Source of the DNA: Sepiola atlantica
Taxonomy: Eukaryota > Mollusca > Cephalopoda > Sepiida > Sepiolidae
Direction: 5' to 3'
Length of the DNA stretch: 64,000 nt
NCBI GenBank assembly: GCA_963556195.1
Contig: OY744551.1
Coordinates: 6,654,343 to 6,718,342 of the forward strand
A model generated the notes under the pieces. It did no database searches, was not told the DNA's origin, and saw only the letters and a program-made list of their open reading frames with translations. Below are positions 32,775-42,440 of this stretch, one piece after another. Numbering within the stretch: position 1 is the first letter of the stretch; every line of letters begins with the position of its first letter. The position numbers and the translations under genes are program-made.

Positions 32775-32915
32775 TGGCAATCAAGGTACACAGAGGCTCC
32801 CGTGTTTCATCCCCGGGGGGAATCGTCATGCTAAATGCATTTAGCCTGACGATTCCCCTCGGGGATGAAACACGGGAGTCTCAGTGTAGCTTGATTGCCA
32901 TATATATTTTCATTG
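32775..32915. repeat. Palindromic unit with hammerhead-like centre
   Basis: CCCGTGTTTCATCCCCGG mirrors CCGAGGGG/GGGGATGAAACACGGG across ATGCTAAATGCATTTAGCCT. The right arm has CTGACGA, stem II TCCCC/GGGGA, then GAAAC. As at 27.8 kb, stems I and III do not close. Confidence 0.65.
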
Positions 32916-33027
32916 CTTACTACCTAGCTCTACTTACGTATCGAGCACTGTTGAAGTAAATACTGAAAACTGACACATAAAAAATGATATCTCCTTATAA
33001 TATTTTATGTGGATACATGAAGTACTA

Positions 33028-33030
<3 letters not shown>

Positions 33031-33089
<59 letters not shown>

Positions 33090-33330
33090 GTATATATGTG
33101 TATATAATATATATATATATATAAATTAGATTAATATATTTATAAGTGTGTGTATATATGTGTGTATATATATGTATGTATATATATGTGTATGTGTGGG
33201 GGTGTATGTATGTATGGATATATATGTATATATGTATGTGTGTGTGTATATATACATGTATATATGTGTTTGGATGTACTTCTACATATAAATGTGTGTG
33301 TATGTTTGTGAGTATATAAATATGTACGTA
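33031..33330. repeat. (TA)n and (TATG)n microsatellites
   Basis: TA run to about 33125, then degenerate TATG/TGTG repeat. Confidence 0.9.
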
Positions 33331-33634
33331 TTAGCGTGGATATGAGTATGTATGAGTATATCTCCATGTCTAGGCGTGTGGTTGGAGAGGAAGAGACAAT
33401 TTCTTGCGAGTTGATACATAGGTGTCAAGAGTACGGCATCTTATAGAAAAGGTTGTCTCGTCTGAAGATTTTTTGAAATGTAATTTGTCTGATTGTTTGT
33501 TTCTTTTTCTTTTTCTTTCTTTCTTTCTTTCTTATGATTGTGTAGGGGCGGATATCATTTTAATTCACCGGTTACTTCCCTGAAGGGGAGCCAGCAAGTT
33601 CTGAAACAATTGTCGGATACTCCAACTATGTTTA

Positions 33635-33640
<6 letters not shown>

Positions 33641-33691
<51 letters not shown>
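33641..33691. repeat. (TA)n microsatellite
   Basis: Pure TA run between non-repetitive flanks. Confidence 0.95.
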
Positions 33692-33693
<2 letters not shown>

Positions 33694-34054
33694 TTGTTTC
33701 GTTGGAGAATTGGCCGATGAATTTTGTCGAGGAGGTTACTAATGTATTTATCCCCTAACAGCGACATAGCTCAGCACATTACTAACCAAAATTCCTTGGC
33801 CCCTCTTCAAATTTCTAAACCGCTTTGTATAAAACACAGCATTATTAGAAAACACAAATAGTAAACAAAACCTCAATATATTAGAACCCTTTATACATCA
33901 AAACTAAAAATATAGCCATCAACAAAATTAACTTTAACACAAGTGATATCATCCGAAAATGTTTATAGTCTTAACTTTAGTTACGTATTAGTAATATAAT
34001 TCCCGCTAACACGCGGTATTAATATTAACATTAACAGTATGGTATTTACTTGTT

Positions 34055-34096
34055 TCCCCTGAAGATGGACCCGGATGGGTCTGAAAGTACTTGGGA
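34055..34096 (+). ncRNA. Hammerhead ribozyme
   Basis: Stem I TCCC/GGGA, core CTGAAGA (34059-34065), stem II GGACCC/GGGTCT with loop GGAT, GAAA (34083-34086), stem III GT/AC, and cleavage after TT at 34092. The core is complete and stem II is long. Confidence 0.75.
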
Positions 34097-34198
34097 TACC
34101 TACAGTTGTGGGCAATTCTCTACCAAAACAAATGCCATGATTCGGCAAATGGAAAGGATCACACAAGGATATACAGACATAAGTTGGTTATTATATTT

Positions 34199-34204
<6 letters not shown>

Positions 34205-34242
<38 letters not shown>
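34205..34242. repeat. (TA)n microsatellite
   Basis: Left flank of the 34243-35100 Penelope-like unit. Confidence 0.95.
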
Positions 34243-34245
<3 letters not shown>

Positions 34246-34349
34246 AGATGAATGAAAGAAGAGGGATAAACATGTACGAATGACAAATCTATTTCAACTT
34301 CGATTGTTCAATGCAAAGTGTACTCGATAAAAACATTTTTTTATTTTTC

Positions 34350-34400
34350 ATTCTTTAAGCCAAGGCTTTTCAAAGATTAAAATCTTATCATCAGAGGAAT
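34350..34400 (-). ncRNA. Hammerhead ribozyme
   Basis: On minus: ATTCCT, CTGATGA, stem II AAGAT/ATCTT with loop TTTA, GAAA, stem III AGCC/GGCT, cleavage UA, AAGAAT. Stem I has one mismatch. Same family as 12003-12123. Confidence 0.65.
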
Positions 34401-34672
34401 TACATGGATAGATAAGTTGGCAGTAGAAAAGCCAAAATTCAAAATTCAAAATTTGAAAAAATATAAAGTAATGGAGAGTAAAAGTGTGCGTGTAAAAAAA
34501 TATGGGGTCGGTCCAGTTGGTGAATGTCCGTAGATAAGTGTCCGGTGAAAAGAGATTTAAAGATGGAAGAAAGGGGTTTCGTGAAGGCAGCGTTGTAAAT
34601 GTTTAGAAATAAAGTAATTTTAATAGAAAGATGTTTAGTTCAATCGTAGGTAGAACGTACTTATTCGGATGT

Positions 34673-34991
34673 TTATTTACTCCTCGCGGAGTTAGGCACA
34701 AGGCCAGTTTTATCATACTCCCACAAGTAAGATGTGACCCAAGATCGGGTCGAGCAAGTGGGGTTAAAAGCCAGCGCTCGAGAGGTGAGCACTCTGGCCA
34801 TTTAAAAATTGCCTGGGCAGCCCCGTCGGCATTCCCCGGTAGGGGCGCCTCAGACAGTAAGCAATAAACTTACTCCTCCCCAAAGAAGGGAGGCGAAGCC
34901 TGGGAGGGTGGACCTCCTAGAACTGCACAGGACAGGCGTGCAGTATCCATCGGAACAGATACTACACTTTGATCTTAGCCAAAAGGCTGAG
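34673..34991 (-). mobile_element. U2-snRNA-headed SINE, copy C, full unit
   Basis: On minus it starts CTCAGCCTTTTGGCTAAGAT then CAAAGTGTAGTATCTG, matching U2 RNA from about its seventh base. The body shared with copies A, B and D follows, less about 60 bp after the head hairpin. The 3' extension ends CCTAACTCCGCGAGGAGTAA. ATTCGGATGT is duplicated at 34663-34672 and 34992-35001. The uninserted target is visible at about 53329-53390. Confidence 0.85.
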
Positions 34992-35099
34992 ATTCGGATG
35001 TAATTTTGAGAATTCGGGCCATTTTAAAATACTTCCGTGGACCGAGAATGAGTGTAGTTTTTCAGAAGTTGAGATTGAAACTGTGTATATTAAACACAT

Positions 35100-35358
35100 A
35101 CAGTCGGGAATTTAAGTAGTGACTTCGATCGAGTCTAAGAAAAACGACAGGTTTGGTTGGAGACACTGCCAAATGAGGAAGGGATAAAGATAAAAGATAA
35201 AGAAGGGGGGTTATAGGCTTAGTTAAATGAACTATGGTTGGTGCTGGGAGAAGAGCAGGGGAATGGATTGTTTGGTTACTGCTTATTGCTAGTAAGCAAT
35301 AAACCAGGTTCGAGTTGGAGATGGTATCATAAGCTGAAAACAGAAGTGAAGTTATTTT
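35100..35358. other. Spacer without recognised gene
   Basis: Mixed sequence with no tandem or coding signal that I recognise. Confidence 0.35.
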
Positions 35359-35373
35359 ATATATATATATATC

Positions 35374-35408
<35 letters not shown>

Positions 35409-35440
35409 ATACATGTATATAAATATATATATATATAAAT
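35359..35440. repeat. (TA)n microsatellite
   Basis: TA run with CTAAA and CCATACATG breaks. Confidence 0.9.
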
Positions 35441-35654
35441 TATACATTTTTATTTATATAAATGTTCTGATGGGATAACCTGACTTCCCCATTCACGAAA
35501 TAGATGGACTCGTCGGACTATAAGTACGCCTACAGCGAGCAGTCGACACATTCGAGTTAAGACACATGCAGTCTTTACATTCTGTCTTACGTATTCTCTA
35601 GTCGGTCTGCGCTATCACATATTCTGTATTCTGTTAGCATATCTTGCATGTACC

Positions 35655-35659
<5 letters not shown>

Positions 35660-35690
<31 letters not shown>

Positions 35691-35725
35691 TGCATGTTCC
35701 AGATATATATATATATATATATATA
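35660..35725. repeat. (TA)n microsatellite hosting the mariner
   Basis: TA arrays with CTTGCATGTTCCAGA repeated between them. The mariner starts at a TA within it, and TA repeat resumes after its right end (37113-37176). Confidence 0.9.
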
Positions 35726-35758
35726 CAGGGTGGGCCAAAATAAGGGTCCTATCTTTAA
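35726..35758. repeat. Mariner terminal inverted repeat, left
   Basis: Starts CAGGGTGGGCCAAAATAAGG and continues GTCCTAT. It is the 3' end with respect to the transposase. Confidence 0.9.
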
Positions 35759-35923
35759 ATTTGAATAACTTCCACAAAATAAAAGTTAAACAAACCAAAC
35801 TTTATGTGTGTGTAGACTGACCCTTCCGAGATTTTTTGAAATAAAGAAAACAAATTTTAGCCGAAAACACTTCTTAAAACTTACAAAAACTAAAGTATTG
35901 TTTTTTACACTGTTTTGAGTTTT

Positions 35924-37000
35924 TTAAGCAAAAATAATGTTTTCTAAATGGGCGCCGTTGGCGGCTTCACACTCTTCGGCTCTTTTTAAAACATTTTCCA
36001 TAACAGTTTGCAACATCTGAGGACTTATGGCTCTTATTTTTGCTTCAATATTTGCTTTCAGTACCTCAATATTGTTTGGCTTATTGGCATAAACCTTTTC
36101 TTTGAGGTAACCCCATAAGAAGAAGTCAGGAGCTGTAAGGTCGGGTGATCGTGGAGGCAATTGAATTTCGCAACTGCGAGAGATAATCTGATTTCCAAAT
36201 ATACCCTGTAAAAGTGTAAGGGTATCTCTCGCAGTGTGTGCTGTGGCTCCATCCTGTTGGAACCACATCCTGTCAGGTTTGGCGGCAACCCACGGTTGCA
36301 AGAAATTTTGCAGCATTTCTCGGTAGCGGTCACCCGTTACTGTTACCTGATTTCCGGCATCGTCTTCAAAGAAATAGGGGCCAATTATCTCTTCAGCAGT
36401 AACGCCACACCACACCGTGCACTTGAGTGGATGTAATGTGTGCTGCTGAATTATCCTTGGGTTCCCCGTACCCCATATTCGGCAATTTTGTTTATTGATG
36501 AACCCATCAAGATGAAAATGGGCTTCATCCGACATTATTAGTTTTTTGAGAAAATCGGGATCATCATTGGCCAAATCCTGGAGTCGCATAGCGTACTCAA
36601 GTCTTTTTTCATTATCTCGAGGTTGAAGTTCTTGAACTAGCTGCACTTTATATGGAAAATATCCTCTTTCTCTTAGCATTCTCCGAAGTGAGCTTCGAGA
36701 AATGCCAAGTTCTTTTGATCTCCTCCTTGTGGATGTGGATGCATCCTCCTCCAAACTTCTCTCCAATTCCTCGAAATTTTGAGCTGTTCGTACAGTACGA
36801 GGCCTACCACTTCTCGCCATGTCGGATATTCCTTGTTGGTCCCTAAAACGAGCAATAATTCCTCGGATTGCTTTTGCCGAAGGAGAGTTTCTGGTGTTGT
36901 AATGACGCCGATAGATGAGTTGAGTCTCCGAAATCGACTCATTGGATTTAAAGTACCACTCTATTATGAGGGTACGTTCCTTAGGGCTAATACGGCTCAT
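35924..37000 (-). CDS. Mariner-family transposase, intact
   Basis: 358 codons with no stop or frameshift, a usual length for a mariner transposase. Residues 1-60 are the first helix-turn-helix (ISPKERTLIIEWYF), followed by a basic GRPR motif (65-68) and a second DNA-binding helix region (about 90-115, RRRSKELGISRSSLRRML). The catalytic triad reads D158 (MSDEAHF), D250 (WFQQDGATAH) and D292 (SPDLTAPDFFLWG), giving 91 and 41 residues between the acids, a DD41D pattern. It would cut and paste the element by binding the terminal repeats as a dimer. The start is the first ATG in the frame and falls just inside the inverted repeat. An alternative third acid, D287, would give DD36D, but alignment to SPDLAPSD in other mariners favours D292. 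Confidence 0.92.
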   Translation of the reverse strand: MSRISPKERTLIIEWYFKSNESISETQLIYRRHYNTRNSPSAKAIRGIIARFRDQQGISDMARSGRPRTVRTAQNFEELERSLEEDASTSTRRRSKELGISRSSLRRMLRERGYFPYKVQLVQELQPRDNEKRLEYAMRLQDLANDDPDFLKKLIMSDEAHFHLDGFINKQNCRIWGTGNPRIIQQHTLHPLKCTVWCGVTAEEIIGPYFFEDDAGNQVTVTGDRYREMLQNFLQPWVAAKPDRMWFQQDGATAHTARDTLTLLQGIFGNQIISRSCEIQLPPRSPDLTAPDFFLWGYLKEKVYANKPNNIEVLKANIEAKIRAISPQMLQTVMENVLKRAEECEAANGAHLENIIFA

Positions 37001-37079
37001 GCTTGCTTCGGAAGGGGTCCTTTACTTATTCTAAAAAAATAAAATTAAAAAAATCAATAAATAAAAAAGTTATGAATTT

Positions 37080-37109
37080 TTAAAAATAGGACCCTTATTT
37101 TGGCCCACC

Positions 37110-37112
<3 letters not shown>
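37080..37112. repeat. Mariner terminal inverted repeat, right
   Basis: Complement of the left repeat apart from one base. The transposase start lies 80 bp inside it. Confidence 0.9.

Positions 37113-37176
<64 letters not shown>
37113..37176. repeat. (TA)n microsatellite
   Basis: Continuation of the TA array on the far side of the mariner. Confidence 0.95.
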
Positions 37177-37177
<1 letters not shown>

Positions 37178-37214
37178 AGAAATAAATCTATTATTTTAAA
37201 GACCTTCCACTCGG

Positions 37215-37410
37215 GTTATCTGTCATTATATGTTCAACAAGATATATCAACAAACATTATTGGTTACATATGCGCATACATGTTTCGGTTGTACTCTTCT
37301 CAGACCCCTCCCCCCAAAAAAAGTCTGAAGCTGTTGATGCTCTGTGAAGAGTACTACTGAAACATGTATGCACATATGTAACCAATAATGTTTGTATAAA
37401 TAAAAATGTA
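37215..37410. repeat. Imperfect palindromic unit with hammerhead-like arms
   Basis: ACAAACATTATTGGTTACATATG and ACATGTTTC on the left mirror GAAACATGTATGCACATATG and TAACCAATAATGTTTGT on the right. Right arm: GTGAAGAGTACTACTGAAAC, where the first C of the core is G. Left arm (minus): CTGAGAAGAG, with two inserted bases. Both are inactive variants. Confidence 0.6.
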
Positions 37411-37764
37411 TTCTAAAAAACAGCTCTTCTTGTTATTGAGCACATTTTATAAACACTGGAGTTTCAATGGATTTACATTTACAAAAACCAATATAAGATA
37501 TGTACTGCCATCCACATTTACACCCGCGAACCCCAACCCACCACTTTTTTACTTACAACCATCCACAGTATCCCTGCTCACCCCCACCATTCCACTTTTT
37601 TCACTCGGTTTCTTCAACATTTATTTTCATTCCTCGGAACTGACTTCACCAGGTCCGGACGTCCGTCCCTACTGTTTTCCAATAGTGGCTACTATTTCCT
37701 CCCTTCAACCCACTATGTCAACCCTATATGTCCACGTACTTGCATGACATTTTTCTTTATATTA

Positions 37765-37807
37765 TCATCCTGAAGAAGTCTTACAAATAAAGACGAAACG
37801 TTGATGA
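37765..37807 (+). ncRNA. Hammerhead ribozyme with minimal stem III
   Basis: Stem I TCATC/GATGA, core CTGAAGA, stem II GTCTT/AAGAC, GAAA (37795-37798), then only CG before the UU cleavage step. Stem III is a bare ACGT palindrome, so folding would need a dimer. Confidence 0.6.
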
Positions 37808-37839
37808 ACACATAAAAACTTCCATTTTGGTTTTTCCTT

Positions 37840-37841
<2 letters not shown>

Positions 37842-37906
<65 letters not shown>
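37842..37906. repeat. (TA)n microsatellite
   Basis: TA run. Confidence 0.95.
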
Positions 37907-37909
<3 letters not shown>

Positions 37910-38200
37910 GTAAGTTTTTGAAAGGCTGTGGGCAATGCAATTCCGGGTAAGATGCAAGTTGAAAGGAAAGGAACAAAAACAATAACAATAAATCGAATAC
38001 GATATAAGACTTACTATTTATTTTTCCTTTTTTTTTTTTTTTCTTACATAACAGCAAGAGTGTTTTAGCTGTTCGTGTGATGTCCGGGTGATTAAAAATC
38101 ACTATTTGATATTTCGGGAAAAGACATCCCTTTGTCAAAAATAATTAGACCAGAAGAAGAATATTTTTTTCCTTCTCCGACTGTGTAGAGAATAATACAA
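37907..38200 (-). repeat. Dispersed Penelope-like fragment
   Basis: TAGTAGTAAGTTT, GGCTG.GGGCAATGCAA, CCGGGTAAGATGCAAG, TTACATAACAGCAAG and TTTGTCAAAAATAAT parallel 41655-41890. On minus, TTTGACAAAGGGATGTCTTT, then TCCCGAAATATC is hammerhead-like (stem II GGGA/TCCC, GAAA) with a damaged core start. Confidence 0.6.
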
Positions 38201-38659
38201 AACAAAATGGCTGCCAGATATAGACCGCAGCAAATAAAGCAGTTTCACAGGGAATATAAATTAAATTAAGTTTTATTTTAATATTATGTTGTGTTAAATA
38301 TATGATTTGGTGTTTAAAATATTTGTGTAATGTTGGTGAGGTGTATGGTGTTCGATAAACTACTAATATATATATATATATATATAATTATTAATGACAA
38401 TATATGACAACATATACTATCAATGCCTTTTTACTTTGCAGTCTCCTTGAAAGATTCAGCTTGATGATTATCAATAAGTGACAACAGAGCGAATATAATG
38501 TAATGTTGCAGAGACGATATTGACATAAAAATATTGTTTGGCATTAGGCAAATGAAACAGACTGTAAAACATATATCACAGAAATGTTATGTATTTTGGA
38601 AATGTGAAAAAAAATTAAAATAATAAAAAACATGGTTATTGAAATATAATATCAACCTG
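38201..38659. other. AT-rich spacer
   Basis: No gene, no clear repeat apart from a short TA run near 38370. Confidence 0.35.
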
Positions 38660-38660
38660 A

Positions 38661-38729
<69 letters not shown>
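38660..38729. repeat. (TA)n microsatellite
   Basis: Pure TA run. Confidence 0.95.
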
Positions 38730-38731
<2 letters not shown>

Positions 38732-38924
38732 TAGAAAAATACTCGCCTTACAAGGTGAAATTAATTCCCCGCACAAAATAGTTTAGGCTCACTTTTAGGT
38801 TCCCTTACGAATATTAAAATCAGGATACAATTATTATAAAGTTTAGTCTAGAATCCTTACTACAATTGATTGCATTATTTTAGTTCTAGAAAAGATCTCA
38901 AATCCCAGATTATTTTTATTTACA

Positions 38925-39165
38925 AAGACATGTACAAAATCCGCGACACTGGCATGTCGATTTTATCGATCAACAGCTATTATAAACTGAGATCTCATCA
39001 GGCACAGTTAGAATCAGATCACATGTAATCTGGGGTTAAGATCGGATTCTAACTCTGCCTGATGAGATCTCAGTTTATAATAGCTGTTGATCGATAACAT
39101 AGACATGCCGGTGTCGCAGATTTTGTACATGTCTGTGTAAATAAAAATAATCATATATAAAAGCC
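38925..39165. repeat. Inverted repeat, hammerhead-like
   Basis: ACAAAGACATGTACAAAATC ... ACTGAGATCTCATCAGGCA is mirrored by TGCCTGATGAGATCTCAGT ... GATTTTGTACATGTCTGTGT. Each arm has CTGATGA with a strong stem (GATC...GATC), then GATAAC instead of GAAAC. The same unit is at 42195-42440. Confidence 0.7.
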
Positions 39166-39225
39166 ATATTTGATATTGAGCACTTTTTATAAACCCGCTT
39201 GAAATTCTTTTCATGTATTACCTGG

Positions 39226-39227
<2 letters not shown>

Positions 39228-39298
<71 letters not shown>

Positions 39299-39312
39299 GT
39301 ATATATATATTT
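39228..39312. repeat. (TA)n microsatellite
   Basis: TA run abutting the next Penelope-like fragment, as at 18948-18997. Confidence 0.95.
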
Positions 39313-39805
39313 AAATACATTTTTCGTGGTACAAAATTTAATAACGGCGAGAAATACGGACGTTTGGGACATTTTGGGGAGGGTAGAATGAGCTTAAACA
39401 AATATAAAAACGAGAGGAAACGATTAAAAAAAAATTAATTAATGTACTGAGCGGCTTTCGTCCACACTCATCAGAGTATTAACGTGGAAGTAATTAAATA
39501 CGACTAAAACCTAAAAAGATTATTATGAAAACTAGTGACAAGTTTAGGAGAAAAAAAAATTATGAAAAAAGAAATATGGGGAGGAGAGTCACAAGTTGAT
39601 CACATTAAATCCTAAAAGCCACTCCTTTTGTTTACGAAGGGAGGGTTTGATTGACTTGATATATATGGCTTCCAGGACTTTGAGGTGGAATAGAGAATGC
39701 GATCTACTTATAAGAGAAAACAAGTCACTAGTGTACGTCGACGCACACACGGCGCTATTTATAATATGGTCAGCAATAGCAAACCCGGATGTATTGACTA
39801 TATAT
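39313..39805 (-). mobile_element. Penelope-like element 3' fragment
   Basis: Co-linear with 19003-19475: TTCGTGG.ACAAAATTTAATAA, CACTCATCAGAGTATTAACG, CTTCCAGGACTTTGAGG, GTGTACGTCGACGCACA. No RT sequence remains. Confidence 0.8.
39445..39478 (-). ncRNA. Hammerhead, degenerate copy
   Basis: On minus: TACT, CTGATGA, GTGTGGAC, GAAA, GCCGCTC, AGTA. Loss of one G breaks stem III and the cleavage-site U is C, unlike the copy at 19129-19163. Confidence 0.5.
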
Positions 39806-40430
39806 ATATATATACAAAAAAATTAATCTTGCATTGATAAAGGCTTCTATTTTCAATTTTATCATACTGAACCACCAATGCTTTTGAATGAACGATCGAT
39901 TTTCTTAAACTTCGATCATGTCAATGCTTTCGAAGTTCTACAACCAGAATTTGAAGTCATAACCGCCAACGACAAACCGCGGATACACACATAACAAGGA
40001 CATTATATAAAAAAAAGGAAAAAAAGTTTGTTTATTTCTGTTTTTGTTTTTTCTTTGGCTTTTTTATGAAAAAAAATTACACAATACTGGTCAACTCTGA
40101 TCATGGAATATTATCCAAAATTAATAATATTAAAGTAAAAAAAGAATAATAATAAATTAATCTTGCATTGATAAAGGCTTCTGTTTTCAATTGTATATAA
40201 AATATGAAACTAAAAGTATACCTTTAGTGGATAGAACCTATAGTGAAATGGTGTAAGCTCAATTTTACGGTAAAAAAAATCACAGGAGATATAAGTTCGT
40301 CGGTTATGGTCCGTTAAAGATGTAAACATGCATTCGTGCTAATGGAGTATCTGAAATATACGATAAAATTGATTTATATTTTTCATTAAAATTCCACGCG
40401 ATAATTTTCCGTAATTTTTAACTGCCATAT
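39806..40430. other. AT-rich spacer
   Basis: The phrase AATTAATCTTGCATTGATAAAG, then GCTTCT.TTTTCAATT occurs twice (39822 and 40155), a short duplication. No gene. Confidence 0.4.
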
Positions 40431-40521
40431 TCAACTTGTATACAAGCACCGAAAGAAAACATCTGAGTATGGAAATATATTTGCGGTTTCCTTTTGTCGG
40501 GCAGATTTTTTGTGATGGGAC

Positions 40522-40523
<2 letters not shown>

Positions 40524-40619
<96 letters not shown>

Positions 40620-40626
40620 GTGTGTG
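40524..40626. repeat. (TA)n-(GT)n microsatellite
   Basis: TA to 40589, then GT with one CGT. Confidence 0.95.
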
Positions 40627-40639
40627 AGCATATTTTTTT

Positions 40640-40905
40640 TAACATGGTTCACCCCAAACAAGGCAGGCCGCCACTGTAGTCGTAAGGGGTTACTGAGAAA
40701 AAGAAAATGGGAGAAGGTGTGTGGGGGGGGGCAGCTTAAATTGGGATCTGCGCAGCGAGATGTTTTTTTACATTAGTTTTAAATTTCTGCATGTCAGTAC
40801 TGTCGGGAAAACAGGGGGCAGGGCTGGGGTTCCAGAGGCCAGCAGCACGAGGAAAGAAGCTATTTGGGCAGAAAGATGAGAAAGAGAGGATGATAGTATT
40901 CTGAC
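40640..40905 (-). pseudogene. LINE reverse transcriptase C-terminal tail
   Basis: Minus frame 40736-40948 encodes NSFFPRAAGLWNPSPAPCFP, then DSTDMQKFKTNVKKHL, the standard end of jockey-like LINE proteins. The following text (CACCCCAAACAAGGCAGG, CGTAAGGGGTTACTGAGAA) recurs inverted at 56250-56310. Confidence 0.7.
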
Positions 40906-40952
40906 GTAATGGAAATGAAAAAGGAAAAAAACAAAATATATTTTTCATATAT

Positions 40953-40994
40953 TCATCAACGTTTCATCTTTATTGTAAGACTTCCTCAGGATGA
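40953..40994 (-). ncRNA. Hammerhead ribozyme with minimal stem III
   Basis: On minus: TCATC, CTGAGGA, stem II GTCTT/AAGAT, GAAACGTT, GATGA. It pairs as an inverted copy with 41152-41193. Confidence 0.55.
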
Positions 40995-41151
40995 TAATTT
41001 GAAGAAAAATCATGCAAGTACATCGAAATCTGGAGGAGAGTTGAGACTGTCCTCCAGCGCTCATAATAGCCACGACTACTACTTTCCTTTATCTCTCCAT
41101 AATGTCAAACCAAAATTTCGATGTAATTGCATGACATTTTTTTTCGAATTA

Positions 41152-41193
41152 TCATCCTGAGGAAGTCTTTCAATAAAGACGAAACGTTGATGA
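41152..41193 (+). ncRNA. Hammerhead ribozyme with minimal stem III
   Basis: Stem I TCATC/GATGA, core CTGAGGA, stem II GTCTTT/AAAGAC, GAAA (41181-41184), CGTT before the cleavage point. Same family as 37765-37807. Confidence 0.6.
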
Positions 41194-41234
41194 ATATATA
41201 AAAAATATCACTTGGGTTTCTCCTTTTTCATTTC

Positions 41235-41236
<2 letters not shown>

Positions 41237-41292
<56 letters not shown>
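41237..41292. repeat. (TA)n microsatellite
   Basis: Pure TA run. Confidence 0.95.
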
Positions 41293-41294
<2 letters not shown>

Positions 41295-41538
41295 TAATAT
41301 TAAATGAAATAATGAAATAAGGTGCGAATCAAATTTTATTAGAATTCAAAGTTCAAGCAAAGTATCTTTGCTTGAACTTTGAATTCTAATAAAATTTGAT
41401 TCGCACCTTATTTTATAATTTCATTTCATATTATGATATTAATGCTCTATCCAGTATATTAAGCTTCAGTTTTTTATCCGGATGTTTCACTAATTATAAA
41501 ATATTAGTTGACTCTTATATCTTTTGTTGGATTACTTT
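41293..41538. repeat. Palindromic fragment of the 22.3 kb unit
   Basis: GTGCGAATCAAATTTTATTA, GAATTCAAAGTTCAAGCAAAG and its inverted copy join at about 41368 (AGTATCTTTGCTTG). The right side matches 22440-22598. The ribozyme segment is not retained. Confidence 0.7.
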
Positions 41539-41545
41539 ATATATT

Positions 41546-41623
<78 letters not shown>
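41539..41623. repeat. (TA)n-(GA)n microsatellite
   Basis: TA to 41594, then GA. Confidence 0.95.
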
Positions 41624-41626
<3 letters not shown>

Positions 41627-41639
41627 GTAGTTAGGTTGA

Positions 41640-42060
41640 AGCATTGCTGGGAATAGTAGTAGTATGTTTAAGACGGCTGAGGGCAATGCAAAGTGCCGGG
41701 TAGGTTGTAAGCTGGAAGGAACAAACCAATAAATAGAAATGGGACTTACTATTCATTTTTTCTTAAAATCTTACATAACAGCAAGTGTGGTGTTGTCTGT
41801 TTGTGTGTTGTCCGGATGATGATTATTAAAAATCATTTATTTAATATGTCGAGCAAACAGAAACTTCCCTTCGTCAAAAATAATAAAAAACAAAGGAAAA
41901 ATCCGCATGTGTAGAGAATTCACCAAAAATGGATGCCAGAGAGTAGGCATCAATTTTGGTGATTTTTCCTTCGGTGTTTATTATTTTTGTCTCTTCTAGC
42001 TTACAACCTACCCGGCACTTTGCATTGCCCTCAGCCTTTTTTAACATACAATACTACTAC
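41640..42060. repeat. Inverted repeat of the 37.9 kb family
   Basis: Left arm GGCTGAGGGCAATGCAAAGTG, CCGGGTAGGTTGTAAGCT; right arm AGCTTACAACCTACCCGG, CACTTTGCATTGCCCTCAGCC. Intervening arms diverge. Confidence 0.75.
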
Positions 42061-42194
42061 TACTAATAAATATGCATATATAATAATGGTAATAATCCAG
42101 GTGAAAAATATCCACAGGGTGGTAATCCAGAGAATTTTAACCGGGTTTATAAAAAGTGCTCAATATCAAAATAGAGCTTTATATATGATAATTT

Positions 42195-42440
42195 TATTTA
42201 CACAGACATGTACAAAATCTGCGACACTGGCATGTCGATGTTATCGATCAACAGTTACTATAAACTGAGATCTCATCAGGTAGAGTTAGAATCCGATCTT
42301 CTCCAAATATGAGCTGAGGTTAAGATCGGATTCTAACTCTGCCTGATGAGATCTCAGTTTATAGTAACTGTTGATCGATAACATCGACATGCCAGTGTCG
42401 CAGATTTTGTACATGTCTGTGTAAATAAAATTATCATATA
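42195..42440. repeat. Inverted repeat, copy of the 38.9 kb unit
   Basis: ACAGACATGTACAAAATCTG ... TATCGATCAACAGTTACTAT with its near-perfect mirror. Arms contain CTGATGA and the paired GATC stems described at 38.9 kb. Confidence 0.75.

Larger units (their letters stand above)
34243..35100 (-). mobile_element. Hammerhead-bearing Penelope-like unit, split by a U2-SINE
   Basis: 34243-34660 and 35002-35060 together are an inverted copy of about 53260-53760. The SINE at 34673-34991 lies between them. The hammerhead is at 34350-34400. Confidence 0.7.
35726..37112 (-). mobile_element. Complete mariner-type transposon
   Basis: 1387 bp. Both ends begin CAGGGTGGGCCAAAATAAGG when read inward. The inverted repeats (35726-35758 and 37080-37112) differ at one of about 33 positions. 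TA flanks each end, the expected target, though the surrounding (TA)n makes it uninformative. It carries a single uninterrupted transposase gene. Confidence 0.9.

Noticed and set aside
34631..35003. Plus frames of 64-78 codons with CFPGRGASDSKQ-like text
   Set aside because: They lie within the U2-headed SINE. The same peptides appear in the other copies because it is a repeat.
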